Assembly (NCBI RefSeq): GCF_039645975.1
Contig: NZ_CP147918.1
Span: forward strand, 620,001 to 684,000
Direction: 5' to 3'
Source: Sulfurimonas sp. HSL-1716
Lineage (GTDB): Bacteria; Campylobacterota; Campylobacteria; Campylobacterales; Sulfurimonadaceae
Length of the DNA stretch: 64,000 nucleotides
This document shows positions 37,408 to 46,135 of the stretch, in pieces. Made by a program: the position numbers and the translations under genes. The notes under the pieces are model-generated. The model searched no databases. It worked only from the letters and a program-made list of their open reading frames with translations, and was not told the origin of the DNA. Positions within the stretch are counted from its first letter, which is position 1. Each line of letters starts with the position of its first letter.

Positions 37408-38610
37408 ATGTCTATACAAAAAAAGATAACCATTCTCTTTCTCAGCAGTCTTGTGACCATGAGCCTTATTGCGCTGTGGGTAGAGAGAACAAATTTGCAA
37501 AAAGCCCGTACTATCGAGCAAAACAGCTATCTTACAAGTGCAAAAGAGCTTTTTACCCCTCTTGTCAATAAGCAAGAAAGCGAGCTGAACAAAAGGATAG
37601 AAGAGCTGGGGCTTCAGATCATCACAGACGGCAAGATCATTAAAAACGCAGAGATCGTATTTATGCAGCCCCACACCTTCGGCGTCCTTAAAATAATCAA
37701 ATATTCTCAGAGATATTACCTTTATATCAAGTATTTGGATCAAGAGCTGCTTTTGTACGACACTGCTCAAGACGAGAGCAGGAACGAGCGTTATATAACC
37801 AATTCGCTTGTTGTTTTGGACGTGGTATTAATGGTCGTTATCTATCTTGTGATACTAAAGATACTTTCTCCTCTCAAATATATCAGCCAGAAGATGAGAC
37901 AGTTTTCAAAAGGCAATCTTTTTGCGCGTTCAGCCGTAAAGACAAAGGATGAGATAGGCGATGTCTCACGGAGCTTTAATGAGATGGCCTCGCGTCTGGA
38001 GGAGATGATAAACGCAAGAGAGGAGCTTTTAAGAGATGTCGGTCATGAGCTCAGAACACCTATAGCAAAAGGAAAATTTGCATTGGAAGGAGTGGCGGAA
38101 TCCAAAGAAAAAGAGATCATAAAAAGAGCTTTTAACGATCTGGATACTTTGACAAGCGAGATCCTTCAAATGCAGCTTTTAAACAAGGAAGATCTGCTTG
38201 AATACGGCAGATTCAAAGCGCAAACGCTCATTGCCGAAGCTCTTTCGAAGCTGTACATAGAAGATGAGGACGATATAAAAGTAGAGATAGAGGACTTTGA
38301 GATAGAGGGCGATCTGCATTATCTCTCAACGGCACTGAAAAATCTCATAGACAACGCTTTGAAATATTCGACCTCAAAACCCGTCATTATAAAAGCACAA
38401 AAGAGAAAAATATCGATATGCAGCAGCGGCGAAGAGCTGGACAGGGAACTCGAACATTATCTTCAGGCGTTCACTCAGCAGGAGCGATTACAAAAAGGGT
38501 TCGGAATAGGTCTTAATATCGTGAGCAAGATTGTCCAAAAGCACGGCTTTAAGCTCGATTATGCATATTTGGAAGGAAAAAACATATTTACGATCGTTTT
38601 TGTTGCCTAG
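37408..38610 (+). CDS. ArsS-like sensor histidine kinase
   Basis: 400 residues: two membrane helices (about 8-27 and 133-155) around a ~105-residue periplasmic sensor, HAMP (about 155-205), H-box DVGHELRTPIAKGK, N-box LKNLIDNALKYS and a G2 box GFGIGLNIV. The G1 box is degenerate (ICSSGEEL in place of DxGxG), as in the ArsS group of Campylobacterota, and the ATPase part is short. Signal unknown; O2, NO or redox state fits the cytochrome neighbours. Confidence 0.9.
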   Translation: MSIQKKITILFLSSLVTMSLIALWVERTNLQKARTIEQNSYLTSAKELFTPLVNKQESELNKRIEELGLQIITDGKIIKNAEIVFMQPHTFGVLKIIKYSQRYYLYIKYLDQELLLYDTAQDESRNERYITNSLVVLDVVLMVVIYLVILKILSPLKYISQKMRQFSKGNLFARSAVKTKDEIGDVSRSFNEMASRLEEMINAREELLRDVGHELRTPIAKGKFALEGVAESKEKEIIKRAFNDLDTLTSEILQMQLLNKEDLLEYGRFKAQTLIAEALSKLYIEDEDDIKVEIEDFEIEGDLHYLSTALKNLIDNALKYSTSKPVIIKAQKRKISICSSGEELDRELEHYLQAFTQQERLQKGFGIGLNIVSKIVQKHGFKLDYAYLEGKNIFTIVFVA

Positions 38611-38638
38611 AGTTATATTAATTTAATTACTTTTTTAC

Positions 38639-38644
38639 TATAAT
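38639..38644 (+). promoter_or_regulatory. Candidate -10 box of rppH-lysC
   Basis: TATAAT 26 bp before the rppH ATG in an AT-rich 59-bp gap. No clear -35. It would start the rppH-lysC-hobA-holB-folP run. Confidence 0.45.
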
Positions 38645-38669
38645 CGCGTTATTAACTTTAGGATTTTTT

Positions 38670-39140
38670 ATGACAAACACAAAACCGTACCGTCCAAACG
38701 TTTCAGCTATAATAGTATCAAGCAAATATCCCCAAGAGAAAGAGATATTTATAGCAGAACGTTCGGATCTTGCGGATGTTTGGCAGTTTCCTCAAGGCGG
38801 GATCGATATGGGTGAATCTCCAAAAGAGGCCCTGTACCGTGAGCTGAAAGAGGAGATAGGTACCGATGATGTCAAGATAATTGCCGAGTATCCTGAATGG
38901 ATCGCATACGATTTTCCAAAACATATCATAAAACGTATGAAACCGTATCACGGTCAGACACAAAGATATTACTTGGTGAGGCTGAAAAAGAAAGCAACTA
39001 TTAATCTAGATACAAAACATCCGGAGTTCGTAAAATACAAATATGTTTCGCTCGATGAGGTGATGAACATCACGGCGGATTTTAAAAAACCTGTTTATAA
39101 AAAGGTGATTGAATATTTTAAATCAGAGGGTTATCTATAA
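38670..39140 (+). CDS. rppH: RNA pyrophosphohydrolase (Nudix)
   Basis: Removes pyrophosphate from RNA 5' ends and may hydrolyse dinucleoside polyphosphates. 156 residues with a complete Nudix box at 43-65 (GGIDMGES...RELKEEIGT) and the RppH/NudH wording YRPNVSAIIV and WQFPQGG. One-base overlap (TAATG) with lysC, an arrangement known from Helicobacter. Confidence 0.94.
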   Translation: MTNTKPYRPNVSAIIVSSKYPQEKEIFIAERSDLADVWQFPQGGIDMGESPKEALYRELKEEIGTDDVKIIAEYPEWIAYDFPKHIIKRMKPYHGQTQRYYLVRLKKKATINLDTKHPEFVKYKYVSLDEVMNITADFKKPVYKKVIEYFKSEGYL

Positions 39141-40351
39141 TGTTAATTGTACAAAAGTTTGGCGGTACTAGCGTCGGAGACTTGGAGAGGATCCAAAATG
39201 TCGCAAACCGTGTAAGCAAAACAGTCAAAGAGGGTCATAAAGTCGTGGTCGTTGTTTCGGCCATGAGCGGTGAGACGAACAAGCTTTTAGGCTATGCCGA
39301 GCATTTTAGCAAGAACCCTTCAAGAAACGAAGTCGATATGCTGCTCAGCTCGGGCGAAAGAGTCACTGCAGCACTTCTCTCTATCGCGTTAAACGAGATG
39401 GGGCTGCCTGCCGTGTCTATGACGGGACGTGCTGCGGGGATCGTAACGGATGCCGTACACACAAAAGCAAGAATCGAGAAGATCGATCCTTCAAGGATGC
39501 ACAATGAACTCGATGCGGGCAAGATCGTAGTCGTAGCAGGTTTTCAGGGCGTGGACGAAAACGGAAACGTGACGACTCTTGGACGAGGCGGGAGCGATCT
39601 TTCGGCTGTAGCCATCGCAGGCGCGCTCGAAGCCGATCTGTGTGAGATATATACCGACGTCAGCGGTATCTATACCACCGATCCGCGTATCGAGCCAAAA
39701 GCCAAAAAACTTGACCGTATCTCTTATGACGAGATGCTTGAACTTGCCAGTCTGGGCGCCAAGGTTTTACAAAACCGTTCGGTGGAGCTGGCTAAAAAGC
39801 TGAATGTAAACCTTGTGACACGCACAAGCTTTACGGATGAAGAGGGAACATTAATCACTAAGGAAGAAAATATTATGGAAAAACCACTAGTCAGCGGTAT
39901 CGCACTGGATAAAAATCAGTCTCGCATCTCTTTGATGGGCGTAAAAGACCGCCCGGGCATCGCTTCGGATATATTCAACAAATTGGCTAAGAACAATGTG
40001 AATATAGATATGATAATCCAGACGGTAGGTCATGACGGCATGACAAATCTTGATTTTACCGTTCCGAAAAACGAGGTAATGGATGCAAAAAGCGTCGTAG
40101 ATACTTTCCTTGATGCCCACGAGATACAAGAGGTTTCTTATGATGATAATATCTGCAAAGTCTCTATCGTCGGCGTAGGAATGAAATCGCATACCGGAGT
40201 CGCCGCAAAAGCGTTCTCGTCGATGGCGGATGAAAACATAAATATACTTATGATATCTACTTCCGAGATAAAGGTCTCCATGGTCATCTGTGAAAAATAT
40301 GCAGAACTTGCGGTGCGTTCTCTTCATAACGCATACTCTTTAGATAAGTAA
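39140..40351 (+). CDS. lysC: Aspartokinase
   Basis: First step of lysine, threonine, methionine and diaminopimelate synthesis. 403 residues: kinase domain with KFGGTSVG, SSGERVTAALL, TTLGRGGSDLSAVAIA and EIYTDVSGIYTTDPR, then two ACT domains (about 260-403) for amino-acid feedback. An in-frame ATG at 39875 with its own AAGGAAG site could start a separate beta subunit made of the ACT domains only. Confidence 0.96.
   Translation: MLIVQKFGGTSVGDLERIQNVANRVSKTVKEGHKVVVVVSAMSGETNKLLGYAEHFSKNPSRNEVDMLLSSGERVTAALLSIALNEMGLPAVSMTGRAAGIVTDAVHTKARIEKIDPSRMHNELDAGKIVVVAGFQGVDENGNVTTLGRGGSDLSAVAIAGALEADLCEIYTDVSGIYTTDPRIEPKAKKLDRISYDEMLELASLGAKVLQNRSVELAKKLNVNLVTRTSFTDEEGTLITKEENIMEKPLVSGIALDKNQSRISLMGVKDRPGIASDIFNKLAKNNVNIDMIIQTVGHDGMTNLDFTVPKNEVMDAKSVVDTFLDAHEIQEVSYDDNICKVSIVGVGMKSHTGVAAKAFSSMADENINILMISTSEIKVSMVICEKYAELAVRSLHNAYSLDK
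39860..39877 (+). promoter_or_regulatory. Internal ribosome site and ATG in lysC
   Basis: AAGGAAG (39860-39866) lies eight bases before an in-frame ATG (39875). Translation from it would give about 158 residues holding both ACT domains, as in alpha2-beta2 aspartokinases where the beta subunit comes from an internal start. Confidence 0.6.
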
Positions 40352-40360
40352 GCAGCGGAT

Positions 40361-40906
40361 ATGCAAGATTTTGAGAAATGGACTTTAGACGCTATCCGTA
40401 GCGACGGTGCGAGTTTAAGCTGGCTTGAAGAGTGCAGGTTTGAATGGACTACCGTCGCCGAGTTCGCCGTTTCTCAGATTATGGAGGGCAAAACCATTGT
40501 CCTCATCACCGACCGTGAGCGAAAATGGTTCGAGCAGTATGTACTTTCTGTTTTGAACAAATCTTCAAACGACCGTCCGATAATACCTATAGTCAGTATC
40601 GACAGCGTATATACCCACTACGACGAAGTTTCGGGTGCGAAGATGATAGATATGATAGACGATATGCTCTCTATCTCTTATAAAGAGGATTATTTTTTCT
40701 GGTATATAGGAAAAGGCGAAGATAAAAGAGTAGACATAGCAAAACGTAAAGATAACAGTTTTTTGTGGATATTCGATGAAGACTTTCAAAACTCTTTTGT
40801 TATGAGATCGTATGATTCGCTGCTTGACATAAAGCTTCTGCAGCTTTTTAACCTCTTTAATCTCTCTTTGAGCGCTGCGCTCTTTGGAGAAGTCGAAGTT
40901 GAATGA
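40361..40906 (+). CDS. hobA: DnaA-binding initiation regulator HobA
   Basis: 181 residues. HobA binds domains I-II of DnaA and promotes its assembly at the origin; it replaces DiaA in Campylobacterota. The call rests on similarity of WTLDAIRSDGASLSWLEECRFEW and FFWYIGKGED and on the order lysC-hobA-holB-folP, the same as in Helicobacter. It overlaps holB by 8 bp. Confidence 0.9.
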   Translation: MQDFEKWTLDAIRSDGASLSWLEECRFEWTTVAEFAVSQIMEGKTIVLITDRERKWFEQYVLSVLNKSSNDRPIIPIVSIDSVYTHYDEVSGAKMIDMIDDMLSISYKEDYFFWYIGKGEDKRVDIAKRKDNSFLWIFDEDFQNSFVMRSYDSLLDIKLLQLFNLFNLSLSAALFGEVEVE

Positions 40907-41516
40907 TCTCGGTTCGCACATCATAATCAGCCAAGAGGTGGAAGAGTCTCTTTCTTCTCTTTTGCAAGAGCTTAAAAGCGCAAGAACCGTAACCTTTGTC
41001 GAAGAGGATTTTAAAGTAGAACATGCAAAAGCGGTCGTAGCCGAAGCTTATATAAGTGAAGAAAATAAAAAATACATCGTTATCGCAGCGAAAAATTTTA
41101 ACTCCATTTCTCAAAATGCACTTTTAAAGATCTTTGAAGAACCGCCCAGAAACATCGTTTTTATCATTATCGTCCCTTCAAAATCGATCCTTCTGCCGAC
41201 TATACGCTCACGTCTTCCTATCCTTAAAAACAGATATCATCAAAAGATAAAAGAGATAGAGTTCGATTTCTCAAAGATCGACAATGCTATGATATTCAAG
41301 TTTTTAAAAGAGAATGAAAGGGTCAAAAAACATGAGGCAAAAGAGATCCTCGAAGCCCTTTTTTACAGAGCGACGGCAGTGGACAGGCTGATACTTACCA
41401 AATATCAGTTGGAATGTTTCGATAAGGCGTACAGGCTGATAGAACTCAATTCAAGGGTTCAAAGCGTATTTGCTTTGGTACTGATGAGCTTTTTGGGAGG
41501 CAGTGATGCAGATTGA
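40899..41516 (+). CDS. holB: DNA polymerase III delta' subunit
   Basis: 205 residues matching the clamp-loader ATPase core: HIIISQEVEESL, FNSISQNALLKIFEEPP (the SRC-like helix region), IIVPSKSILLPTIRSRLPIL. The short form without a working Walker A site is usual in this phylum. I choose the TTG at 40899 because GGAGAAG lies six bases before it; the frame opens at 40884. The stop overlaps folP. Confidence 0.88.
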   Translation: MNDLGSHIIISQEVEESLSSLLQELKSARTVTFVEEDFKVEHAKAVVAEAYISEENKKYIVIAAKNFNSISQNALLKIFEEPPRNIVFIIIVPSKSILLPTIRSRLPILKNRYHQKIKEIEFDFSKIDNAMIFKFLKENERVKKHEAKEILEALFYRATAVDRLILTKYQLECFDKAYRLIELNSRVQSVFALVLMSFLGGSDAD

Positions 41517-42648
41517 AAAACTAAGCAACGACATAGACCGTAAAAAGTATCTTAAGAAGCTGGGAGTGGACAGCGGTGGGATCGATATCCTTGCCTCAAA
41601 GATGAAGCATCATGTCTTTTATATCAAAGATATGCATGTGGGTGCTGCAAATATACTCAAACAAGACGCTCTTTCCATCGGTGCCGATCTGGCGGTTCCA
41701 AGAGGCACCGTAACGGCAAAAGAGAAAAAGGTCGATGCGATGCTCATCGTCACACAAAAACAGCTGGTGGAGCTCAGCAGAAAAGAGCTTGCTCAGCCTT
41801 TGGGTTTGAAGGAACTCGCCAAAGAACTGAAGCTTTTTTCAAGATCGGTCATGCCAAAAAAAGTCGATGTGATGGGAGTCATCAACGCGAACGACGACAG
41901 CTTTTTTGAAGGCAGCCGTTTTCAAAATTTTGAGGCGTTAAGCAAGATAGAAGAGATGATAGAGCAGGGCGCTTCTATTATAGACATAGGCGGTGTCTCT
42001 TCCCGTCCGGGAAGCCTTGCTGTGAGTCCAGATGAGGAACTTTCACGCGTAAAACCTTTGGTAGACGCTCTATATGAAGAGAAACTTTTTGAAAAAGCAG
42101 TTTTTAGTATAGACAGTTATGAGCCAAAAGTGATCTCTTACGTTTTGGAGCGGGGATTTAAAACGGTAAACGATATCACCGGACTGGCAAATGATGAAGT
42201 GTGCAGGCTTTGTGCGGCTTACGGCGCAACGGCGGTGATCATGCATATGAAAGGCACTCCGCAGAGTATGCAGCAAGATCCCGTCTATGACAACGTTGTC
42301 TTAGAGGTAGAGGATTTTTTTAGACAGAGAATGGAAAAAGCCGACGCTTTTGGGATAAAAGACATTGTCCTTGATGTGGGGATCGGATTTGGAAAGACGC
42401 TTTTGCATAATCTGAAATTGATAAAAAATCTGGAACATTTTTTATATTTCGGGCATCCTCTTTTAGTAGGTGCGAGTAGAAAGTCCATGATAAATACCAT
42501 AAGCGGTTCTGAGGCAAAAGACAGATTAGCAGGGACATTGGCTCTGCATCTTAAAGCCGTAGATAACGGTGCTTCTATCATAAGAGTACATGACGTTTAT
42601 GAACATATGCAGGCTCTGCGCGTAAGAGACGCGCTCAAGGAAGCGTAA
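41506..42648 (+). CDS. folP: Dihydropteroate synthase
   Basis: Joins the pterin to p-aminobenzoate in folate synthesis. 380 residues: a ~115-residue N-terminal extension typical of Campylobacterota, then the TIM barrel with MGVINANDDSFFEGSRF (the usual TPDSF is NDDSF here), IDIGGVSSRPGS, VNDITGL, MHMKGTPQSMQ, DVGIGFGKT and LVGASRKSMI. GGGAGG stands five bases before the ATG. Last gene of the rppH-lysC run. Confidence 0.93.
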   Translation: MQIEKLSNDIDRKKYLKKLGVDSGGIDILASKMKHHVFYIKDMHVGAANILKQDALSIGADLAVPRGTVTAKEKKVDAMLIVTQKQLVELSRKELAQPLGLKELAKELKLFSRSVMPKKVDVMGVINANDDSFFEGSRFQNFEALSKIEEMIEQGASIIDIGGVSSRPGSLAVSPDEELSRVKPLVDALYEEKLFEKAVFSIDSYEPKVISYVLERGFKTVNDITGLANDEVCRLCAAYGATAVIMHMKGTPQSMQQDPVYDNVVLEVEDFFRQRMEKADAFGIKDIVLDVGIGFGKTLLHNLKLIKNLEHFLYFGHPLLVGASRKSMINTISGSEAKDRLAGTLALHLKAVDNGASIIRVHDVYEHMQALRVRDALKEA

Positions 42649-42652
42649 AGGG

Positions 42653-43108
42653 TCAGTCTCTGTCAAATGCCGACTGAGGAAGTGCGTGGATACGTCTTTC
42701 GAGCTTTTCTATATGTTTTAAAAGTTCATCGGAGATGTTCTTTAGGTTTTCATAATATCTTCTGGCGATATCCTGTTCGGGTTCGGAGACTTTTTTTCTT
42801 AGATTGAAGAGTTTTGAGAAAAGGGATTTGTTGGCGTCTCCAAAATATATCTTGAATATTTTTATATACTCATCATGCAGATCCTGGTGTTTTCTGCCTA
42901 TCTCGCCTATACAGTCCATCCCCGGCATTAAAGCTATCTCCTGCCCGTCACTGTAAAACCACTGTCCAAACATACATTCGGTATAGTCAACGGGAATGGC
43001 ATCTTTTTCTATGGGAATATTCGATATCAAGGCTTTTGCGCGTTGAAGCCATTTTAGGTGGGCTTTTTTCGCTGCTCTTAAGTGTTCTAAAACTACATTT
43101 TTATCCAT
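42653..43108 (-). CDS. Stand-alone CZB (zinc-binding) domain protein
   Basis: 151 residues, all helical, with the chemoreceptor zinc-binding pattern: H17 in HLKWL, C45 in ECMFGQW and H74/H78 in KHQDLH. In chemoreceptors and cyclases this domain binds Zn through three His and one Cys and senses zinc or hypochlorous acid. Here it is alone, with no receptor or GGDEF part. It converges with folP (4 bp gap). Partner unknown. Confidence 0.82.
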   Translation of the reverse strand: MDKNVVLEHLRAAKKAHLKWLQRAKALISNIPIEKDAIPVDYTECMFGQWFYSDGQEIALMPGMDCIGEIGRKHQDLHDEYIKIFKIYFGDANKSLFSKLFNLRKKVSEPEQDIARRYYENLKNISDELLKHIEKLERRIHALPQSAFDRD

Positions 43109-43212
43109 CCGCGATTCCTATGATAAGCATGTCTGTCTGAGTATGTTAGTATACTTCTTTATATGGTAACATATTTTAAAATATAAAACTAGCTTTTTTG
43201 TGTTAAATGAGT

Positions 43213-44178
43213 TTATAAGGCTTTTTGCAGTTTTATGAGCGCGGAAAAGAGTATCGCTTCTTTATCTACACCGCTGGATTTGATTTTTAGTTCCGATGAG
43301 AGCAGAATATCGAGCATATTTTTGTATGCGGAGGGTTTGAATTTCAGCGAGAAAGTGGCTTTTTCATTGAGTATGAATTGAGGCAGATTGTATCCGAGTA
43401 TCTCAAGGGAGTTTGGAGCGCCGTTTACGCGGATATATATATTGAAAAGATAAAGCTGCGTTATAAATGCGGTAAATGCGGTTATGATTCGTATTTCGTC
43501 CTCTCCTGCTTCGAGTATTCTTTGCAGGTTCTCTTTGAAATCCTGTTTCATAAGGACTTTGTTTATCAACTGCTCCACTGTTATATGCGCCAATCCGTAT
43601 ACAAACTCGTCTATATCTTTTGTGGTTATCTCTTTATCGAACAGTTTGAGTTTTTCAAGCTCTGAAGCCGCAAGGAAAAGATCGCTGTTTTGGGCTTGTA
43701 AAAGATGGTTGATCGTGTATTTGTCCATTTTTATTCCGGCTTTCTGCGCTTCTTGAGAGATAAAAGCTATCGATTCGCCGTGTGTGGGATCGAAAAACCT
43801 TACGCCCATTCCGCCCGTTTTTGAGGTAAATGATTTGTCGCAGGTTTTGTGATCGCTCCCGTAATAGGCATAGATAAAACGGTTTGTTGGATTTTTCCGG
43901 CATGCTTCGACGAGTTTGTCAAGATCTGCTTTGGGTACTTTTTTCTCCGTTTTTATCAAAAGCAGGTTCGCATCCCCAAAGAGCGAACCCTGCGACAGAT
44001 GTGCAAAAGCGGTCGAAAAATTGTACTCGTCGTGGTACATGGCAAGTTTTGAAGCATCCTCTATATCCGATAATGCCTTTGCGTATCTGTCGATGAAGAA
44101 GTGGCTCTCTCCAAAGAGGATAATCGCATTTGAGAGGGTGTCGTTGGATATATGCTGGTCAAACTCTTTTTTATACAT
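43213..44178 (-). CDS. holA: DNA polymerase III delta subunit
   Basis: Clamp-loader subunit that opens the beta sliding clamp. 321 residues: YLLFGES-like start (AIILFGESHFFIDRYAK), FSTAFAHLSQGSLFGDANLLLIKTEKK, and a C-terminal helical domain with AFTAFITQLYLFNIY. It follows rnr (8 bp gap), the same order as in Helicobacter pylori. Confidence 0.9.
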   Translation of the reverse strand: MYKKEFDQHISNDTLSNAIILFGESHFFIDRYAKALSDIEDASKLAMYHDEYNFSTAFAHLSQGSLFGDANLLLIKTEKKVPKADLDKLVEACRKNPTNRFIYAYYGSDHKTCDKSFTSKTGGMGVRFFDPTHGESIAFISQEAQKAGIKMDKYTINHLLQAQNSDLFLAASELEKLKLFDKEITTKDIDEFVYGLAHITVEQLINKVLMKQDFKENLQRILEAGEDEIRIITAFTAFITQLYLFNIYIRVNGAPNSLEILGYNLPQFILNEKATFSLKFKPSAYKNMLDILLSSELKIKSSGVDKEAILFSALIKLQKAL

Positions 44179-44186
44179 ATGCCGTC

Positions 44187-46127
44187 TTATTTTGCGATTT
44201 TTTGTACGACCGTCGTACTTATCTTTGTCGTTGCAATATCCACTTCTTCGATGATCACTTCCACGTCGTCAAAAAGCATTACGGGGATCTGCGATCTTAC
44301 ATGCAGGGTCGCTCCTGTTATCTCGTCGTTGAGCTTGGCTATGAGATGCGGGTCTGTCGCTTCGATGCGCGCTTTAAATTTTTTGCCGATATGCTTTTGC
44401 GCCCAGCGGGCGTATTTTCTGTCCATAAACCGAAACTCGACATCCGCACTCTCACGCTCTTTTTCGCTCACGGCGATGGTTAAAGACTCTATATTTCTTA
44501 AAACGTAGGAGCCCTCTTCGGTATCGTTGGCTTTGATCGCTTTTATAAGCCTGTGTACAATGAGATCGGAGTAGCGGCGTATCGGAGAGGTGAAGTGCGT
44601 GTATTTCTCAAACCCCAAGCCGAAGTGTCCGTGGTTGTCGGGCGAATAGCGTGCACGTCGTTGTGCCTGAATGATGAGCGTATCCACATCGGACTCTATA
44701 CCCATCTCTCTGGCTTTTTTCTGGATGAAGCCGATAGTCTCTTTCATATTCTCCTGAGGTTCGACGAATATGCCGATACCCGCGAGTTCATTGTAGAGCG
44801 ATTGTATCTTTGTCTGAGAAGGAGGCTCATGAACCCTGAATACACCTCTGTCGTACATCGAGGCTGCCGCTTTGTTTGCCAGCAGCATACAGTCCTCTAT
44901 GAGAGAGTGAGAGGGAGTCTCTTCAGAGACGGTCGTGGAGATGATCTCGCCGGCTTGATCGAGCTTCATCTCGATCTCGTCTGATCTGAAATCAAATCCG
45001 ACCTTGAGTCTTTTTTCTCTCAGTCTGTCGGTTATCCTGCGCAGAGGGTTTATGTAGTCCAAGACCTCTTTTTCGGCGTCGTTTTTCGGTTTGAGTCTGC
45101 CTTCAAAATATTCATCGATCTCCTCGTAGTTAAATCTTCTTTTTGAGTGGATGATCGTCTCATATACATCGCTGTGGACGACCTCTAAAGTATCTTTGTC
45201 CAGATGGATTTCAAAAGCATAAGCCAGCCTGTCTACATCGGGCTGCAGTGAACAGAGTGTCTCGCTCAGTTGACGCGGGAGCATCGGGATGGAGCGGTGC
45301 GGAAGATAGATCGAAAATCCTCTGTACATCGCTTCTGCGTCGATAGGGCCGAACGGTTTGACATATTCGCTCACATCGGCGATCGCTACGTAAAGGATAT
45401 GTTTTTTGTCGTCCCAGCAGATGGCGTCATCGAAATCCTTTGCCGTGACCGGGTCGATCGTACAAAAAGGCAGATGCCGAAGATCTTTTCTTTCAGGATA
45501 AAAAGAGGCATCCACCTCTTCAAATGATTTTGCCAGTTTTATCACTTCGTCGCTGAACTTGTCGTGTTTATTGTACTGGGCAAGGACTATTTTTTCATCG
45601 ACAAGCGGATCATCCAGATTTCCAAGGACCTCCATGATTGTCGATGTCAGGTTGTCCACTTTAAAAACGGTACCGATATCATAACTGCTAAGCTCTTTTT
45701 CATCCATGACCACGCCCGCGGGATGAAGCGTTCTTATATCTAAAAGCGATTTTCTCTTCTCTTTGTATGAGACGAACGCAACGCTGTAGGTTTGTGCGCG
45801 TCCTACGACTTCAACAACCTTTGCGCTGGGAGTGCCGCGTTTTGCGAGCAATCTTTTTGCCACAACCAGATCGCCGTTCTTTGCATCTCCGAGGTCGCCT
45901 TCATCGATAAAAAGGTCTTTGACGTTAAGTCCGATGCTGTTGAGATACGCCGTGCCGTTTTGGGCCAGAGTTATTTCGCCTGCACGGTATTTGGAGTGGA
46001 ATCTGTAAAGACTGCCCTCTTTGATGAGGTAGTTCTTTGCCAGCCACTCCTCTACGAAGGGGCGTTCCTGCTGATCGACATCCTGGTCGTAAAGACCAAG
46101 GGTTAGGCGTATGAGAAGAGATTTCAA
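44187..46127 (-). CDS. rnr: Ribonuclease R
   Basis: 3'-5' exoribonuclease. 646 residues, shorter than E. coli RNase R (813) but normal for this phylum. RNB catalytic residues are visible in TIDPVTAKDFDDAICW, YVAIADVSEYVKP, RGFSIYLPHRSIPMLP and HFTSPIRRYSDLIVHR. The C-terminal S1-like part is short (about 80 residues). It lies between holA and an HDOD gene, all minus strand. Confidence 0.95.
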   Translation of the reverse strand: MKSLLIRLTLGLYDQDVDQQERPFVEEWLAKNYLIKEGSLYRFHSKYRAGEITLAQNGTAYLNSIGLNVKDLFIDEGDLGDAKNGDLVVAKRLLAKRGTPSAKVVEVVGRAQTYSVAFVSYKEKRKSLLDIRTLHPAGVVMDEKELSSYDIGTVFKVDNLTSTIMEVLGNLDDPLVDEKIVLAQYNKHDKFSDEVIKLAKSFEEVDASFYPERKDLRHLPFCTIDPVTAKDFDDAICWDDKKHILYVAIADVSEYVKPFGPIDAEAMYRGFSIYLPHRSIPMLPRQLSETLCSLQPDVDRLAYAFEIHLDKDTLEVVHSDVYETIIHSKRRFNYEEIDEYFEGRLKPKNDAEKEVLDYINPLRRITDRLREKRLKVGFDFRSDEIEMKLDQAGEIISTTVSEETPSHSLIEDCMLLANKAAASMYDRGVFRVHEPPSQTKIQSLYNELAGIGIFVEPQENMKETIGFIQKKAREMGIESDVDTLIIQAQRRARYSPDNHGHFGLGFEKYTHFTSPIRRYSDLIVHRLIKAIKANDTEEGSYVLRNIESLTIAVSEKERESADVEFRFMDRKYARWAQKHIGKKFKARIEATDPHLIAKLNDEITGATLHVRSQIPVMLFDDVEVIIEEVDIATTKISTTVVQKIAK

Positions 46128-46135
46128 ATCAGAAT

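Noticed and set aside
37408-38610. Kinase inactivated by missing G1 box
   Set aside because: The ArsS group in this phylum normally has this degenerate G1 box and works; H, N and G2 boxes are intact.
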